Below are positions 12,801 to 25,926 of a stretch of DNA of 64,000 bases, piece after piece. This DNA is from Oscarella lobularis (taxonomy: Eukaryota > Porifera > Homoscleromorpha > Homosclerophorida > Oscarellidae). The stretch spans positions 3,437,994-3,501,993 of the forward strand of contig NC_089181.1 in NCBI RefSeq assembly GCF_947507565.1, in the 5' to 3' direction. The first letter of the stretch is position 1, and each line of letters begins with the position of its first letter. A program made the translations under genes and the position numbers. The notes beneath the pieces are model-generated. The model was not told the origin of the DNA and did not search any database. It was given only the letters and a program-made list of their open reading frames with translations.

Positions 12801-15800
12801 AGGGCACAATTCAAGTCAGAAGTCGGTTGATTTGAGCGCAAATAAATTGACGGATCGAGAGAAAGTTTTTCGGGTTGTCCGAGATTGGTTGAAAGACTTT
12901 GAGTGAGAACGATCGCGACAATGACCAAGATGGGAGGAAAGAGAATTCGTACGATGATCGTCGACGGATTTCGGATCATCATAAGGAAACGAATCCAAAG
13001 GACCGCTTTGAATTGCTGCCAACTCAAATCCCAATCCGTGGCCACGGCTTTGCTCGCCAACATGACGTCGTCTTCGTTCATTGGAGGGGGTTTTGCAGCC
13101 AATTCTGATTCGTCTACAAGTCCTTCAGATATGTCATTCTCCTCTTCTTTATCGGCGACTTCTTCCTGCTCTTCCAACTGTAAAAATACCTCTTCAAGCG
13201 TCGTCATGGAGACCCCGTAGCTTTGAATGCCTAAATCTGACGAGTGAGAATCGAGAGAAGCAAAGAGTCCTAGAAAAAGAGGAAGGGTTAGCTAAGCATC
13301 TATTGTGTGCTACAGTGTGTACTGACTTGGAAAGGATGAGACGTCTTCTAACGGAAGTGTATAGGAAACTTCTTGGCCATGAGAACGAGTGAGCTTGGCG
13401 TTTTCCACATTTTCTTTGACCACCGTTGTGATAGCATCCAAATCAAAATCTTCTTTCGTCACCATTCTATAGAAAAAAGAGAATTCGTAACTGAACTGAC
13501 TGTTAAGGTTCTCTTACCCCAGATGATAGCCGACTCCGAAACGCGATTTCAAAAACAACGACGAACCGGCACATTGCAATCTTCCTTTGCTCAAAACGGC
13601 TTTACGATCTTTTAAAAAAAAAGAAAATAAAATCACATACATACGTATGTATCGCGTATTGTACCAGCTAGAATGTCAGCCTCATCCATAAAGTGAGTAG
13701 TGAGTAGTATGACTTTTCCTTTACGTTTATTCTGAAGAAGAGACCACAATTGTCGACGCGAATAGGGATCCATTCCACTCGTCGGCTCATCAAGAAAGAG
13801 TATCTGCGCGCAACAACAACAATAATAATAATAAACAAACAAACATGATCCTCTACTGTGTGTTGTGTACCTTTGGATTTCCTATGAGTGCCATTGCAAC
13901 GGACAACTTTCGCTTTTGTCCACCGCTCATTTTCGTCGCCACCGTATTCTTGTGTTTTGTAAGATCGACTTCGGCCAACGCCTTGTCCACTTCCTCGTCA
14001 ATTTGCTCTTTAGGAACACCCTTGATTCCGGCAAAGACGACAAGGTGTTCGCGGCTTGTGAGAAAGTCAAATAAGATGTCATGTTGAGGGCAAATTCCTA
14101 CGACAAAACCCTCGAAGCAATTCCACTTTCTCTCGCTTCTCGTGCACTTACCTGTCGTTTTTCTGATCTGGTCAACATGATTGCTATTTGTAACATCCAA
14201 ATCGTAGACTTTAGCTCCACCACTCGAGCAAGGAGTCAAACCGGTTAGACAGGCAATAAGCGTCGATTTTCCGGCGCCATTATGACCGAGCAATGCCGTT
14301 ATTTGTCCCTCGTAAAGAGTCAGATTGAGCCCATTGACGGCGGTAACACTTTTACCTCTTCTCTTCACGTACCGTTTCACTAGTGAATTAATTCTGTGTA
14401 ATGAAAATATCAGAGACAGTCTGTATTAGGGGGTTAATTTACTTACTTGATGGCCGCTTTTGATTCTAATTCTCGTGAAACTTTCTCAACAGGAACATCC
14501 TCCTCCTCCTCATCATCATCATCATGACGCACTGAAAGTGGAATGTCATTGCCATTTGGCGACATATTATCTCCGGTGGTGGTGGTGGTGGTGGCGGATT
14601 TCCAATAGCTGGGCAATAGGAAAAAGTAGAAGGGTTTTGCTTGGCCAAATTCACCTGGTACAATGTTATCAAAATAGAAAGCGAGAATCCAGTAGAGAAT
14701 GATGTCAATGATGAGCATGAGAAAAGAAGCACCAATGGGAAAAGACGTGTGAGAACTCGAGACAAAATTGCTAAAATCTGCGCCGCCAAAATAAGAATCG
14801 AGAACAACGAGTTCACTGATACCAAAGCCAAAAGCGGTGGGACAGAGAAGGGAGAGAATCCACTTGACCGGCGCTGATATGCTCGTATAAATAGCGAGAA
14901 GAACGAGAATGCTGAAAAGGATAGTGGCTAAGGATCCCAGTCCTCCAGCTGCCGTTGCTTTGTTGAAAAAAGGCGTGAGCATAAAGGAAAAACTGATGAC
15001 AGATAAACCGTAGGCGAGAAACATGATGAAAATGATGAAAAAGTTGGAATTGGGAAAGAGAGCGAAGACGGATACGATGGAAACAATGATGACGGTGCCA
15101 AGCATTATAATTCCATAAGTGATAAACCACGAAATCCAAAAAGCGCCGTCGGATAAACCCATCATTTTCATGCCCACTTTAATCTTCTTCTCCTTCTCCG
15201 TCACTAAATTAACGAGGAGAAAATTGACGAGAGGTGAAAAGGCCATGACGAGATAAATTGATATAAGACTTTGAAGATACTGAACGGACGGATTGTGAAC
15301 GACTTTGGGGAACATACACGATTGCCCATTTATGGTTTTTATCGTCGTCAAATTTGAAGAATTGTGAATAATGGCCAAATCGAGTGCCGTTTGAAGAGCA
15401 GTGAAGCCGGATGTAACGTAGGAGAAGGCGGGACATTGGGTGCGAACTTGATAAATAGAATAATTGGTCAAGGATGTTCCCCTTGAACGACAATCGGTAG
15501 GAAGTGCTTCTAATTTGTTTGTAGTCGTAATCAAGTCGCTCGAAAATCTCAGCGTATATGACGTCATATTGTCGAATTCGATTCCGATTTGAACTAGCTT
15601 GTTTCGATGCATCATTTCTAACACTTGCCCATCGCTTGCATTCTTCAAAGGCGGAGCTTCGAGTCCCGCTTTTCGAAGAGCGTCGTCGACGAAAGGAACG
15701 TAAACGGGCGGACTCACTCCAATCACGTTTGGAGTGAAATTGTGAGCGATCGCTTGACAAGGAAACGGTGAAATCGACTCTAAGGGATCGGTTTTGACCA

Positions 15801-15933
15801 ATGCTCGAACCATTGCAAGAATTGCGATCATGTAGATGGGAAAAAGGAGCTCCTGAATGCTTTGTTTTTTGTTTCGAATCTTTATCCAGTAGTTGCGCTT
15901 GAGAAGATAGACGCATTGCTGCCAGGTGCCCAT
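9826..15933 (-). CDS. ABCA5: Full-length ABCA transporter, ABCA5-like
   Basis: This is a two-halved ABC exporter of the A subfamily, which moves lipids or sterols across membranes; ABCA5 is endolysosomal in mammals. The N-terminus, [20 protein letters not shown] followed by [11 protein letters not shown], is very like ABCA5. The first exon block (to about 14443) holds the first transmembrane helix, the large lumenal loop and the remaining helices. NBD1 has Walker [10 protein letters not shown] (about 14260-14288), [12 protein letters not shown], signature [10 protein letters not shown] (about 13900-13930) and Walker [14 protein letters not shown]. Then come [20 protein letters not shown], the second transmembrane set (13000-11700) and NBD2 with GPNGAGKTT (about 11215), [10 protein letters not shown] (about 10800) and [12 protein letters not shown]. 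It ends [18 protein letters not shown]. The frame extends upstream of the ATG at 15933, so a further 5' exon is possible. Confidence 0.88.
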
Positions 15934-16167
15934 TTCTTCTTTCGCAACCGTTTGACGCAAGCGCACTAGATAATGTCTACAGTATGTACTTTGACCTGAT
16001 GAGCAACACGTGCAACATCAACATCCGTGTTTCCTAACCCCTCTCTAAAATTCGTAGTTTGACGCGACAGCGGTCGTGAGCGGCGCACGTACGCGTGGTG
16101 CAAGAAAAGATAATTACGGGACTTCTTCACGTGTCTGACCAAAAAAACCAATCATCACATAGTGTAA

Positions 16168-17845
16168 CTACAACTCTTTGGCGGTGGAAGCGTAAATAGA
16201 GGGAAAAACTCGCTCTAAGTACTCATTTCGAAATATGCGCTTAGGGTCCATTTGATTGCGAACGCGAAGAAAATCATCCCAGTTGGGATATTTCGGTTTG
16301 AGATGTTTTTCTGTGTCGGTTAGCATCAACTTTCCCCAATGAGGTCGTCCGTCGAGAAGCTGTCTCACTTCCTCAATAAATTTCATGAACATTTCGTCGA
16401 CGGGATTGTAGGTGAGACACGTGAAAAAGGCGGAGTCTCTTCCTTGGGCCGAACTCATCCATATATGATCAGCCTTCACAAAACGAATCTATATGAAATA
16501 ATGATAATCATATAGACGCGACGATGAGATGAGTTTTTACGTTACTTCAATTGCTAAATTGAATGCCATTTTTGTCATGTAGTGTTTGGCTATTTTCATA
16601 AATTCAATCAGTTTATCTTTCGTCTGTTCAATTGGAACGGAATATTCGCTTTCGGGATGTCGGGGCAGATCGAAGGGAATATTAAAAACGTACGGAGGAT
16701 AATTAATTTGATCACGAATCGGCAGGAATCGTCCGCTAGCAACCATAAGGGGACTAAGTACAGTATTGACTCGTGGAAATCTGGACATGAAGAAAGCACT
16801 GATCTCGAGTATCCAAACCTAGACAAACGGGGGTTCAATGATAAATTAAATAATGTGGTGGTGGATACTACTTACACGAATTGTTTCAACCCAGTGTATG
16901 ACTTGATTTCGACAACTCTCTTGCGTTCGATTCATTCGATAGACCTGCACCATTCCCGAGTTGATTTCAAACCACAATTTGACGTGATCGGCGCTTTTGA
17001 TGACGTCAAAAACTCGATCGACGACGTCTTCTGCTTTTTCGAGGGTAACGACTTCGTGAAGATTATAGGCCGATTCACATTGAATGGTTATCTCAGTGAT
17101 AATGCCTAACATTCCAAGACTGACAAGAGAAGCGTTAAAAATTTCACTATTCGAATGACGATTGGCACGATAGACCTTTGATTAATTAATTAAATTAATT
17201 AATTAATTTTTGAGGTTCTTACAATTCCTGTTCCGGAAACGATTTCGAGTTCTACGACGTATGAAGGAATGTTGCCGTAGTTGATTCCCGTCGAATGCGT
17301 TGCCGTTGCTATGGTACCGGCTATGGTTCCACTTGAAATTGATGGTATGACAGATAACCCTAATCCGTGTTTTTCTAACTCTTCGTTTATCTCCGATACG
17401 AGAGTGCCTCCTTTCGCCGTAATTTCTTTCGTTTTCCTATTCACCTTCACTATTCCCGTGTAGCTACTCAACGTCATCATGACGTCACGAGGACTGGCTA
17501 TGTCCGACCACGAGTGACCGGCTCCGACGACTTTTAGCTCTCCTCCTCTCTCGTTTACCTCTTTCACTGTTGAGACGATCTCTTCGAGTGACGACGGACG
17601 TACGAGATGATCGTACGTGAACGTATACCTTCCCTCTAGAGAGAGAAAGAAGAAGTCGCACCTCGCGCGCGCGTGAGACAAAGAGACGCACGCCACCTAC
17701 CCCAATTCTCAGTCGGAATTGCTCGTCTAGGATAGAGCTTTCTTGCAACAAAGATGGCCAATGCGATAGCCAGAATCGCCGTCAAAACGGAGCAGCAGGA
17801 GAAGCCTGACATCGTGTGTAGAGACAAGACTATCCGGGCCCTCAT
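16168..17845 (-). CDS. FAD-dependent L-gulonolactone / aldonolactone oxidase-like protein
   Basis: It belongs to the VAO-type flavoprotein family that includes GULO (last step of ascorbate synthesis) and arabinonolactone oxidases. The FAD half is clear: TYDHLVRPSSLEEIVSTVKE, GAGHSWSD with the His that carries covalent FAD in many members (about 17500), GGTLVSEINEELEKHGLGLS, and GTIAGTIATATHSTGINYG. Then follow LGMLGIITEITIQCE, WFEINSGMVQVYRMNRTQE, and the C-terminal ALO-type region ending RPHWGKLMLTDTEKHLKPKY and MDPKRIFRNEYLERVF. Before the catalytic part lies one hydrophobic segment (CSVLTAILAIALAIFVARKL) that would anchor it in a membrane, as in GULO-like enzymes of the ER. The start could be the ATG at 17845 or 17812. 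The substrate is not decidable, so I give no symbol. Confidence 0.82.
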
Positions 17846-17916
17846 TTCCACAACAATGCAAGGAAAAGAATTCGAATGCTGTCTTTAGAGCATTATATAA
17901 TATCGACGGGCGGGCT

Positions 17917-18446
17917 TTAGTTTATTTCAGAAGACACTGTTTTCATTAGTTGACTACCGTTGATTCCCGCTTTGAGACTGTAATATTTAGCAGCTGCTTT
18001 GTTGTCGACAGTCAACTGAAATCGAGCATATTCAAGAAATATGGCTTCGATTAGCGCAGCTAAATATAGAGCAGTGATCACTCGCGCACAGTCTCTTCTA
18101 TATGGTAGCGCTTACTTGTCTCCGGCGCTGTCTCATCGACTACTTTTAAGTCAAGGCAGACTTCAGCAAAGAGTGCAGCCATATCAAACCAACGCATGCT
18201 AAAAAAGAAGCTATGCATGCAGAGTGATGGAGGAACCGTTACCTGTAGAGCATTTCAAGCACTCTCGAGAAAAGGCCCAGAGACAGAAAAAGTAGCAGTG
18301 CACTCGCCTGTCAATAAAACCCAATAATTATTATTATTTTCTCTCTCTCTCTATGATGTACCTTTTGATTGATTGAAGGTGAAGCCAAATGATCGGCCCA
18401 TCGCGAGAAGACTTCGGCGCATTCTCTCTCGTTTAGAGTCGACTAA

Positions 18447-18485
<39 letters not shown>

Positions 18486-21400
18486 AGGGAATCAAAGTGC
18501 ACCCACACCCACTGGCCCTGAGCTCACTTTAGCTAAGAACGCCGCTTCATTCCATTCTCCATACGTTTGCAAATATCGCGATGCGTCGAGACCTTTGTCG
18601 ATCAACGTCAAAAGCTGAACGCCTTCGCTCAACTTTCCATTTGCAATTAAATTGGTTGCCACCAATTTAATTGTACTCTGCGACACACCAGACGAACGAA
18701 TGGTAGCGACGAGACAAGCCCTTGAAAAGCAAATCGTTCCCTCCTTCTCTATACTACAGTTCTATAATACCGAAGAGCATCTGTGTAGTAATGTTGTTCG
18801 TTTTCCGATGCTGTTTCCAAGAGCAGTTGAACAGCGCGATCGGTCTGAAGAAGAGAGAAAACTTTAGCTAGACTAAGAGGGACGCTACCGATACATCACA
18901 TTAGCTTACCTGTTTGAGATAAATCATCTTTTCGGCGCACTTTTGTGTGTGTTCGTACGTCACTCTCTTCGTATCGTGAAGAGCGAGACGATGAAGTTCC
19001 AAGCGCTAGAGACAACTATGCACGAGTCATAAACTAAAAGCTGAGACCTCTGTACCTGCAAATCTCTTCGAGGCAACAGCAAATCATAACACGTATCCAA
19101 TACAGGAATTCCTTCCTTTTTTATTTGGGCAGCTATCAGCTCGACGTTTTCTTTTTCTTTTGCCGTTGTCGCCTCTTCGTCGATCGTCGATTTGTCTCCG
19201 CCGCCGTCGCCGCTACCGCTTTCGTTACTTCCTCTTTCTGGTCGAAATATGTCACTTGATGGATTCACAAGCTCGGCGTCCAAATAAGACTATCGAGGGA
19301 GATATAAAACATGTAACGTGAGATAAGAATACCTTATAGTTTGGATCGTTTCGTTTGATTTTTTCGTGCAGTAAATAGAAGAGTGCTACTTCCCAAAAAT
19401 AGGCTTCAAATTCGTCACCAAAAAGCCTTGTACAAGAGGCGGTGAAGATAAGTAGAGTAGAGTAGTTCGAGACTTCCTTACTTGGCTATCAGCAAACAAC
19501 GTTCCGCTGTTCCAAAGCGAGGATTCATCAAGAATTCTTTAATAGAACTGTACAGTACCAATAAATGCGCTTATATAACTGGTGACTGGCAGTCAGTACA
19601 ATTTCTAACCTGTCCAATGACTGAATGTGATGATAAGCGGTTCGAGGAATGACGTCCATCGTTTCTTCGTCGCCAAACCTTCGTTGATCGTAAGTCAGAT
19701 CAATTTACGTGGTCGTTAGTTTTCTCACATTTTGGTCAAGTCCAGTTCGTAGTGACTATTCCACGATTGATGTTGCAATAGCGTTTTCAGAAAGAAATTC
19801 GCTTTTGGCAGCAAAATGCGAGGATTGAAATATTCGTCTAAAAAATCATCTCCTTGTGTGTGCAACAACGTAGCGTACTGACCGCCGCCTCCTCCGCCGG
19901 ACGACGATTGTTGTAGAGAAACAATAGGCGTAAGGTCTGACAATTTTTCACGCGAATAATGACTGACAATGAGACAGCCGTTACTGCAAGCCATAACCGG
20001 TTTATCAGAGGCGGCCCATTCGACGTCTTGCACGTTGAATCCTTCTCGACTCGGCTTCACCGAACTCAACGCCTGCCCCTATAAAACAGGAGGAGGAGGA
20101 GGAGGAGTTACATAGCTTAGGTTATGTTAGGTTAGGACGCATTTCTTGCCGAATCGGGATCAATGACGTCGAGATTTCCGTTTGCATACAGCACAAATAT
20201 CATCAGATTTCCTTTTCCGGGAGCAAACTTGATTTTCTTGACCGTACTTCGATACGTGGAAATTGTTCTACAGGCACAATACATATTATCCTCTAAGGTG
20301 AAAGAGAAGAAAAACAACTATGACGAACCTCGCCATTTTTCCTTTGAGCTGCCAAAAACCGAGTTGACCGTCTACGTCTCCCAAAACGAGATTGTCGTTT
20401 TTCCACGCCAAAGCCGTGACCGTCGACAATCCGCCCTTTTACATTATTAATTAATTAAAGAACTGTCGGCCTATATCGGATTTTGCGACTCACTTCAACG
20501 GCAACTTTTGACGCCTCGCGACACGATCCACTGCCATCAGCTACATAGTGACACAAGAAACCAATCGAATCGACCAAGACAAAGTGTTCTTTCGATGGAA
20601 TCTACGTAGAGAGAAATCGCATTTGCATGTGGCAAGTCTCAGGCATGGGAGAAGGGGCACTTTGGCATCCTTGCTACTGCTTGCTGATCCAGCCGCTACT
20701 CTCCTTTGGTGACCATGTGCAGGAGACCACGTCTAGATCAAACGAACCGTTAGCTAAAGCACATTCGCCACCGCTTTAATTACCATTGCTGTCACTCGAC
20801 CTTCCACTCGAATTTCCCTTAGAACATTCAGGCTCGAAACATCCCACAATTCAACGGGTTTATCTTTGATTAAAATCAAAAAATATTGCCTGTGCGCACG
20901 ACAAAGTAAACAAACTCTCGATTATGATCTAAATATTCGTTTACTTTAGGTGTGAAACTTGAATAGATTCAATAGGAGCTTCTTCTTCCTTGCAGTCGCG
21001 AAGGACACTAACTTGACCTAAAGGCGAACAATTATAAGAAAAGATGAGGAGGAGGAGGAGGAGTGAGTAAATTTTCCTGTCGACACGCGAGTCATTTTCA
21101 CTTCGTTTTTTCCCAACGAAGACCCAACAAAGGCATAGGTAAGAAAAGTGCTCAAATCAAGCCATTCTATTCCTCTAATGAAAAAAAAGAATGGATGAGG
21201 AGATATATATCTGAACGTCGTGTCATTGTGTACCTAATAGAGCAAGTGTGAATGGTAAATTCCTTGTATAAGCTACTCGAATGTAAATCGAAAATTTGTA
21301 CAACGCCTGTTGACGTGCCTGATGCAATAAGAATCAAATTTTAATTAAAGAGCTCGCGACCTTGGAGACTATTTTAGTACCGGCTGCAAGATGCGGCTTG

Positions 21401-23241
21401 TAAACATTCCAATTTTTCGTCGTGAGAGGAGGACACATTTTAAGACAGAGAGGAGGTGAGCAACAGCTCTCAAGCAAACCCCCCATGACCATTTTTAAAA
21501 TGACTTGAACTGATTCTCCTAAGTCGACGTCTAGTGTCAATCAATCAATCAATGAACTTACAATGATGTGTACCTTCTGTTCGATCGCAGGGAAGCGAAA
21601 GAGAGCTAAAGAGATCGGAAAGGCCAAATTGTGCTGTTGAGGACGAGCCGCAATTATTGGGAAGAAGAGGAGGAATCCAATTCTGTGACGTCGACGTTGG
21701 TGGAAGCGGCGATTGTAGCATTTGGTCGGCGAAAGAAGACACAGAACCGCCAAAAACGGGGGGAAGAGGAGTGGAAAGGGAAGAAGACGTCGACGATAAA
21801 GACGACGGTTGTGTTGGAGACGAATAAGGACGTTTTGACGAGAGAAGATGCCAGAATAGAAGACGTCCGTCAATGAGAAGAAGTGATAATGTGCGTTCGA
21901 AAATGGGATCGAGACTCATTTGAACGGCGCGATTTTGTTTGCTCAATCGCAACGGATCCGATTGACATCGCAAATCGTAGATGACGTCAAAATTTGTTTG
22001 AGATTGTGTCGATTGTGGTGGCGACGAAGAGAGTTGAGATCGAGAAGCGGGAGGATGACGACGACGAGTTCGAACGCTAATGCATCCGTTTTCGTGGAGA
22101 CAATAGAGAAGATCGCGTTGACGCGCGGCGACAATCTGTTGGAATGACGAACCGTTTCGTTCCATTGTTATCGAGCCGACTGTTTGATGAATTTGAAGAT
22201 CGAGAATGAGGATTTCTCGCGGATAGACGAGAAAGAGATGATGACGACACGAAGGACTGTGCATCATTTGGAGGCAATCCGATAACGAAATTGAATTGAC
22301 GTCCGATGATCTGTAGGAAAGGAAACTTGATCGCAATCCTCCGCTCTATCTAGACGTACATACTTTTTTGGCTCTCCAACCAACTGTTGTCGCACTTTTC
22401 TCAGAGCTGACGTCGCTTTTTTACTTCCGCCCCCGCCACTTACGTAAAATTTCTTAGGAGCTTTTGATGGGGGTTTCATTCCCGAGAAGTCGTCAAGAAA
22501 AAAGAGGCAATCGTGAGACAAAACTAAGAGAGAGAGAGAGAAAAGTAAGAAAACGATGACGAATAATGATTTATTTGTACTCGCTAAGTCTGTATTATTG
22601 AATGGATCGAGCGAGAATCCAAGAAGAGGCTCGGAAAAGGTTTTCTTCCACACTTTCGCTCCTGTATCGGCATTCCAGATAACTAGAGTCGATGTCGGAT
22701 GTAGAACGGCAAGTAAATCTCGAGTTGCACCCTTGGGAAGAAAATGAATGTGAGTCTACAGCATCATTTCTCTTTCTATTCTACCTCGTTTGCGAGCCAT
22801 TTCATATCGACTATGGGTTTGGATGATTCGAAGCATTCTGCTTTGACAGTTGCATCTCTCGCATTCCAAATGACAATTTTTCCCGATGTGTCGGCCGATG
22901 CGAGGCTCAGCGAATAAGGATCGGCGAGGGAATGATGAAAATATTCGCGAGCCCATTCCACTTTTGTTACGACGCATTTGTCGTGTTCGAGCGTTTGGAC
23001 GACCTTTGCGTGCAATTAGGCGTCGAGTCAACTCCCGAAAGCATCGGTCCCGTACCTGTGCGCTCGTCGGTTCGACGACAATGACGACGTTATGGCAAGG
23101 ATAGGCTAAAAGTCCTTGCCACGCCCTAGAAAACACGTTTTTGCTCTGCTTCCACGATTCACATTCGTCTTACCAATGCGACGACTTGTTGCCAACGTGC
23201 AGTGGGCCAGGAAAACAGCGCGAAGGAATGCGAAGAGCCAT
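17917..23241 (-). CDS. WDR11: WDR11 beta-propeller protein
   Basis: WDR11 is a large WD40 protein that, with FAM91A1, works in trafficking of endosome-derived vesicles to the Golgi and in Hedgehog signalling. The ATG at 23241 opens MALRIPSRCF; a GT-AG intron then joins AWQGLLAYPCHNVVIVVEPT. Characteristic stretches follow: KVEWAREYFHHSLADPYSLS, LASADTSGKIVIWNAR, LLAVLHPTSTLVIWNADTG, KVWKKTFSEPLLGFSLDPFN, MMHSPSCRHHLFLVYPREIL, LDLQIHQTVGSITMERNG and YCLHENGCISVRTRRR. The remaining exons (21.4 to 17.9 kb) encode further WD repeats and a helical C-terminal part (KLSEGVQLLTLIDKGLDASR, EWNEAAFLAKV) ending TVSSEIN. Size and order fit the animal orthologue. The neighbouring genes lie 65-72 and 140 bp away on the same strand. 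Confidence 0.88.
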
Positions 23242-23381
23242 TTTACAGTGCACCCACGCACGTCTTGCGTTCAAAGCGCGCTAGGCGCCCGCGACTCGTC
23301 ATCGTCCAGCAGAGAGATATGCAAAAAATTCAGAGAGATAAATATGGAATATGGATAACAAGAATATTGATTAAAGGCCAA

Positions 23382-24299
23382 TCAAAAGCAATAGCAGCAG
23401 AACCACGACAGAGGTGGACGTGGTGCTCGAACGACGTCATCATCATCACTTTCAACGATTTTCTTTCTACTTTCTTTTCTTTCATCTTTGCCACCGCCAC
23501 CGCTTTCTTGATTTTCAAGAGCAAGAACCAAACCACTGGCCGGTTCTGGTGCTGACTCCTCGTGCTGCTGCTGCTGCTGCTGCAATTCCAGTGACAAGAC
23601 GTCGAAACTACTATTGCCACTTCCAATTGAACCAACGTCTTCGACATTGCGCTCAAATATGTTGCAATCATCGTCGCCCAGAGCATGATACTTGTCCTCA
23701 TTTTTTGTCGTCAAGCTGACGCGATTCTTTGTCGGACGAAATATATCCAAGACGGCTCTCTTGATATTTTGAACGCGACTACCGCCGCCAGTGTCCTTTC
23801 TTCTAAACTGAGGAGAATAGGAGGAAGGAGGGGAACCGTTATCATCACGATAAGCGACGACGGCTTTGTTCGCTCCCTCGTCGTCATATTGCAGAATGAT
23901 TTTAGGGTCGGTGCTGCCGGCGCCCAACGTGTCTTCTTTGTCAAAGTGCACGTGGCGAGAGCTGAGCAATTGAAGAGCTTGCCGATCTGCTTCGAGAGAC
24001 TGCTCCACTTCTTCAATTTCAATTTTGATTCGAGTAGCTAAGAATGAATTATGTAGAGATTCTACACTACACACAAGTAGCTGCTTACTTGTGTGAGCAT
24101 CGTGTAATTGGCCTTCTGCTGACAAGACTTTCCATTCGCCTTCACCAGACATATCTGAACTATCTTCAAAACCGCCCAGTTCTCTCTGCAATTGCCTCAG
24201 CCTTTCTCTCTGCATGTTTAGCCTTTTTTGATCTTCTCGTATCTTTTGCTTGATTTTCTTGATGTCGTCAGCACGCCGAATTTGAACGCTGCTGTTGTT

Positions 24300-24333
<34 letters not shown>

Positions 24334-25892
24334 TCATCATCATCATCATCATCATCGTTGTTGTTGTTTTTATAATGATGGTGATGCTCGTGATGGTGTC
24401 GGTGGAGGTGGCGGTGTTCATAAACTTTGCTGCTTTCTTTTTGTAATTGATTCAAATCTTCATCTATTTCTCTTTCCAACGTCAATCCGTCGCCTATTAA
24501 ATTCATCCATTAACAACTTGCTAGCCCCCCTCCTAACCCTATTTATCGAACTCATGTAAGGAGATGAAAGACGTGGGAACATCTCTTGAGCGCTCTGCTG
24601 CGGCTGTCGTCGCTTCGCCACTACTTCTTCTCTCATTAGAGCTGCTTGGGCTGGATGAGTCAAACGAAAGAATCGACTCTGCCCAAGTTGAACAATGGAT
24701 CCTAATGGGAAAAGAAAGAGTTACTACTAATCAACGAAACGTATGATGAGTGTCTGTCTGCGTGCCTTGATGTAAATTTGTTCTTTCTTCCACTTTCTTG
24801 CTATCGACGAGGCATAAAGCGCCGGGCTCAGGTTCAAGAAAAATTTCGTCTCCCTTCACATGAATAGAACAATGACAGCTACCAATGATAGAGTAGAGTA
24901 AGTCAAAGACGCCAGCACTTAGCCTCTTTTGTTCACTAACGCGAGAATTTGCTCTCCATCAAGTTCAATGTCAAGATGACGACTTTCATCACCGTCGTCA
25001 TTGACACATCCAATCCACGACACACCTATGAAAATTTCATCTACTCCTTCTCTACGTACACAATTAATAGAACAAAAACGACCTTCTTTTAGGTAACACA
25101 TTGTGACGCTGGCACTCAGAGGATCACTGTCAATAGAAATTAAATAGGGTTTTTCCGTATCAACTCGAATTGTTCCACCAGCATTCGAAAGAGACAGACC
25201 TTTTGTCTAGACAACAGTGTAGGCTCTATACCAATGAGAACATCCTTTACAGACAGACGTACCTGCATAATGTGTTGAGCTTGTGACCACTTCTCTTCCC
25301 ATTTATTGGTCAGAGTTGCAACGAGAGCTTCGTTTTGATGAAGTCGAGTTTGCAGATGATGTTCTGAGAAGGGACTCTAAATAAAAAAAGAAAGAAAGCG
25401 TCAAAGAACTATTGATGATGGTCTTGCTACTCACTCTTTCGGCCAATTTGCCTTTGAGTTCAAAGATTTCAGCACGCAGTTCGCGAATCAAACGTGCCAT
25501 GGGATCCTATACGACGGTACATAATGCAATCTTAGCCACCATACATGATGAGTGATTGACAATGACAGTACCTCATTGACAGTGGGCTTATTAACAATAT
25601 TTTTAGCTCGATTAGCATAGCGCAGCGTCGTCAACGTTTCATTGTAGCAAATATCGGCCGGCGATATTGCGGCGAGCATAATTGTTTTTGAATTTCCACC
25701 CAGCGAATCTTTTAAAAGCCACGTCAAAACGGAATCTCTGTAGGGAACGAAAATGGGTTTGGCTTCCGTGTTGGGTTTGTGAAAGGAAAGACTCTGATGA
25801 GCCAAAGCCGAAATGACTAGCCCAAGTGTAGTCAATGACTTATTGATGTTTGATCCTTCACGTAGACGATTTCCCGTCGCTCCAGAAGCCTT

Positions 25893-25926
<34 letters not shown>

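Noticed and set aside
15966-16151. 61-residue - strand ORF upstream of the ABCA5-like gene as a separate gene
   Set aside because: There is no domain and it is in a different frame. It may at most contain an untranslated or first exon of the ABCA5-like gene.
24218-24446. ORFs with poly-Val or poly-Thr over the Asp-coding tract
   Set aside because: They are other-frame readings of the trinucleotide run within the kinesin exon.
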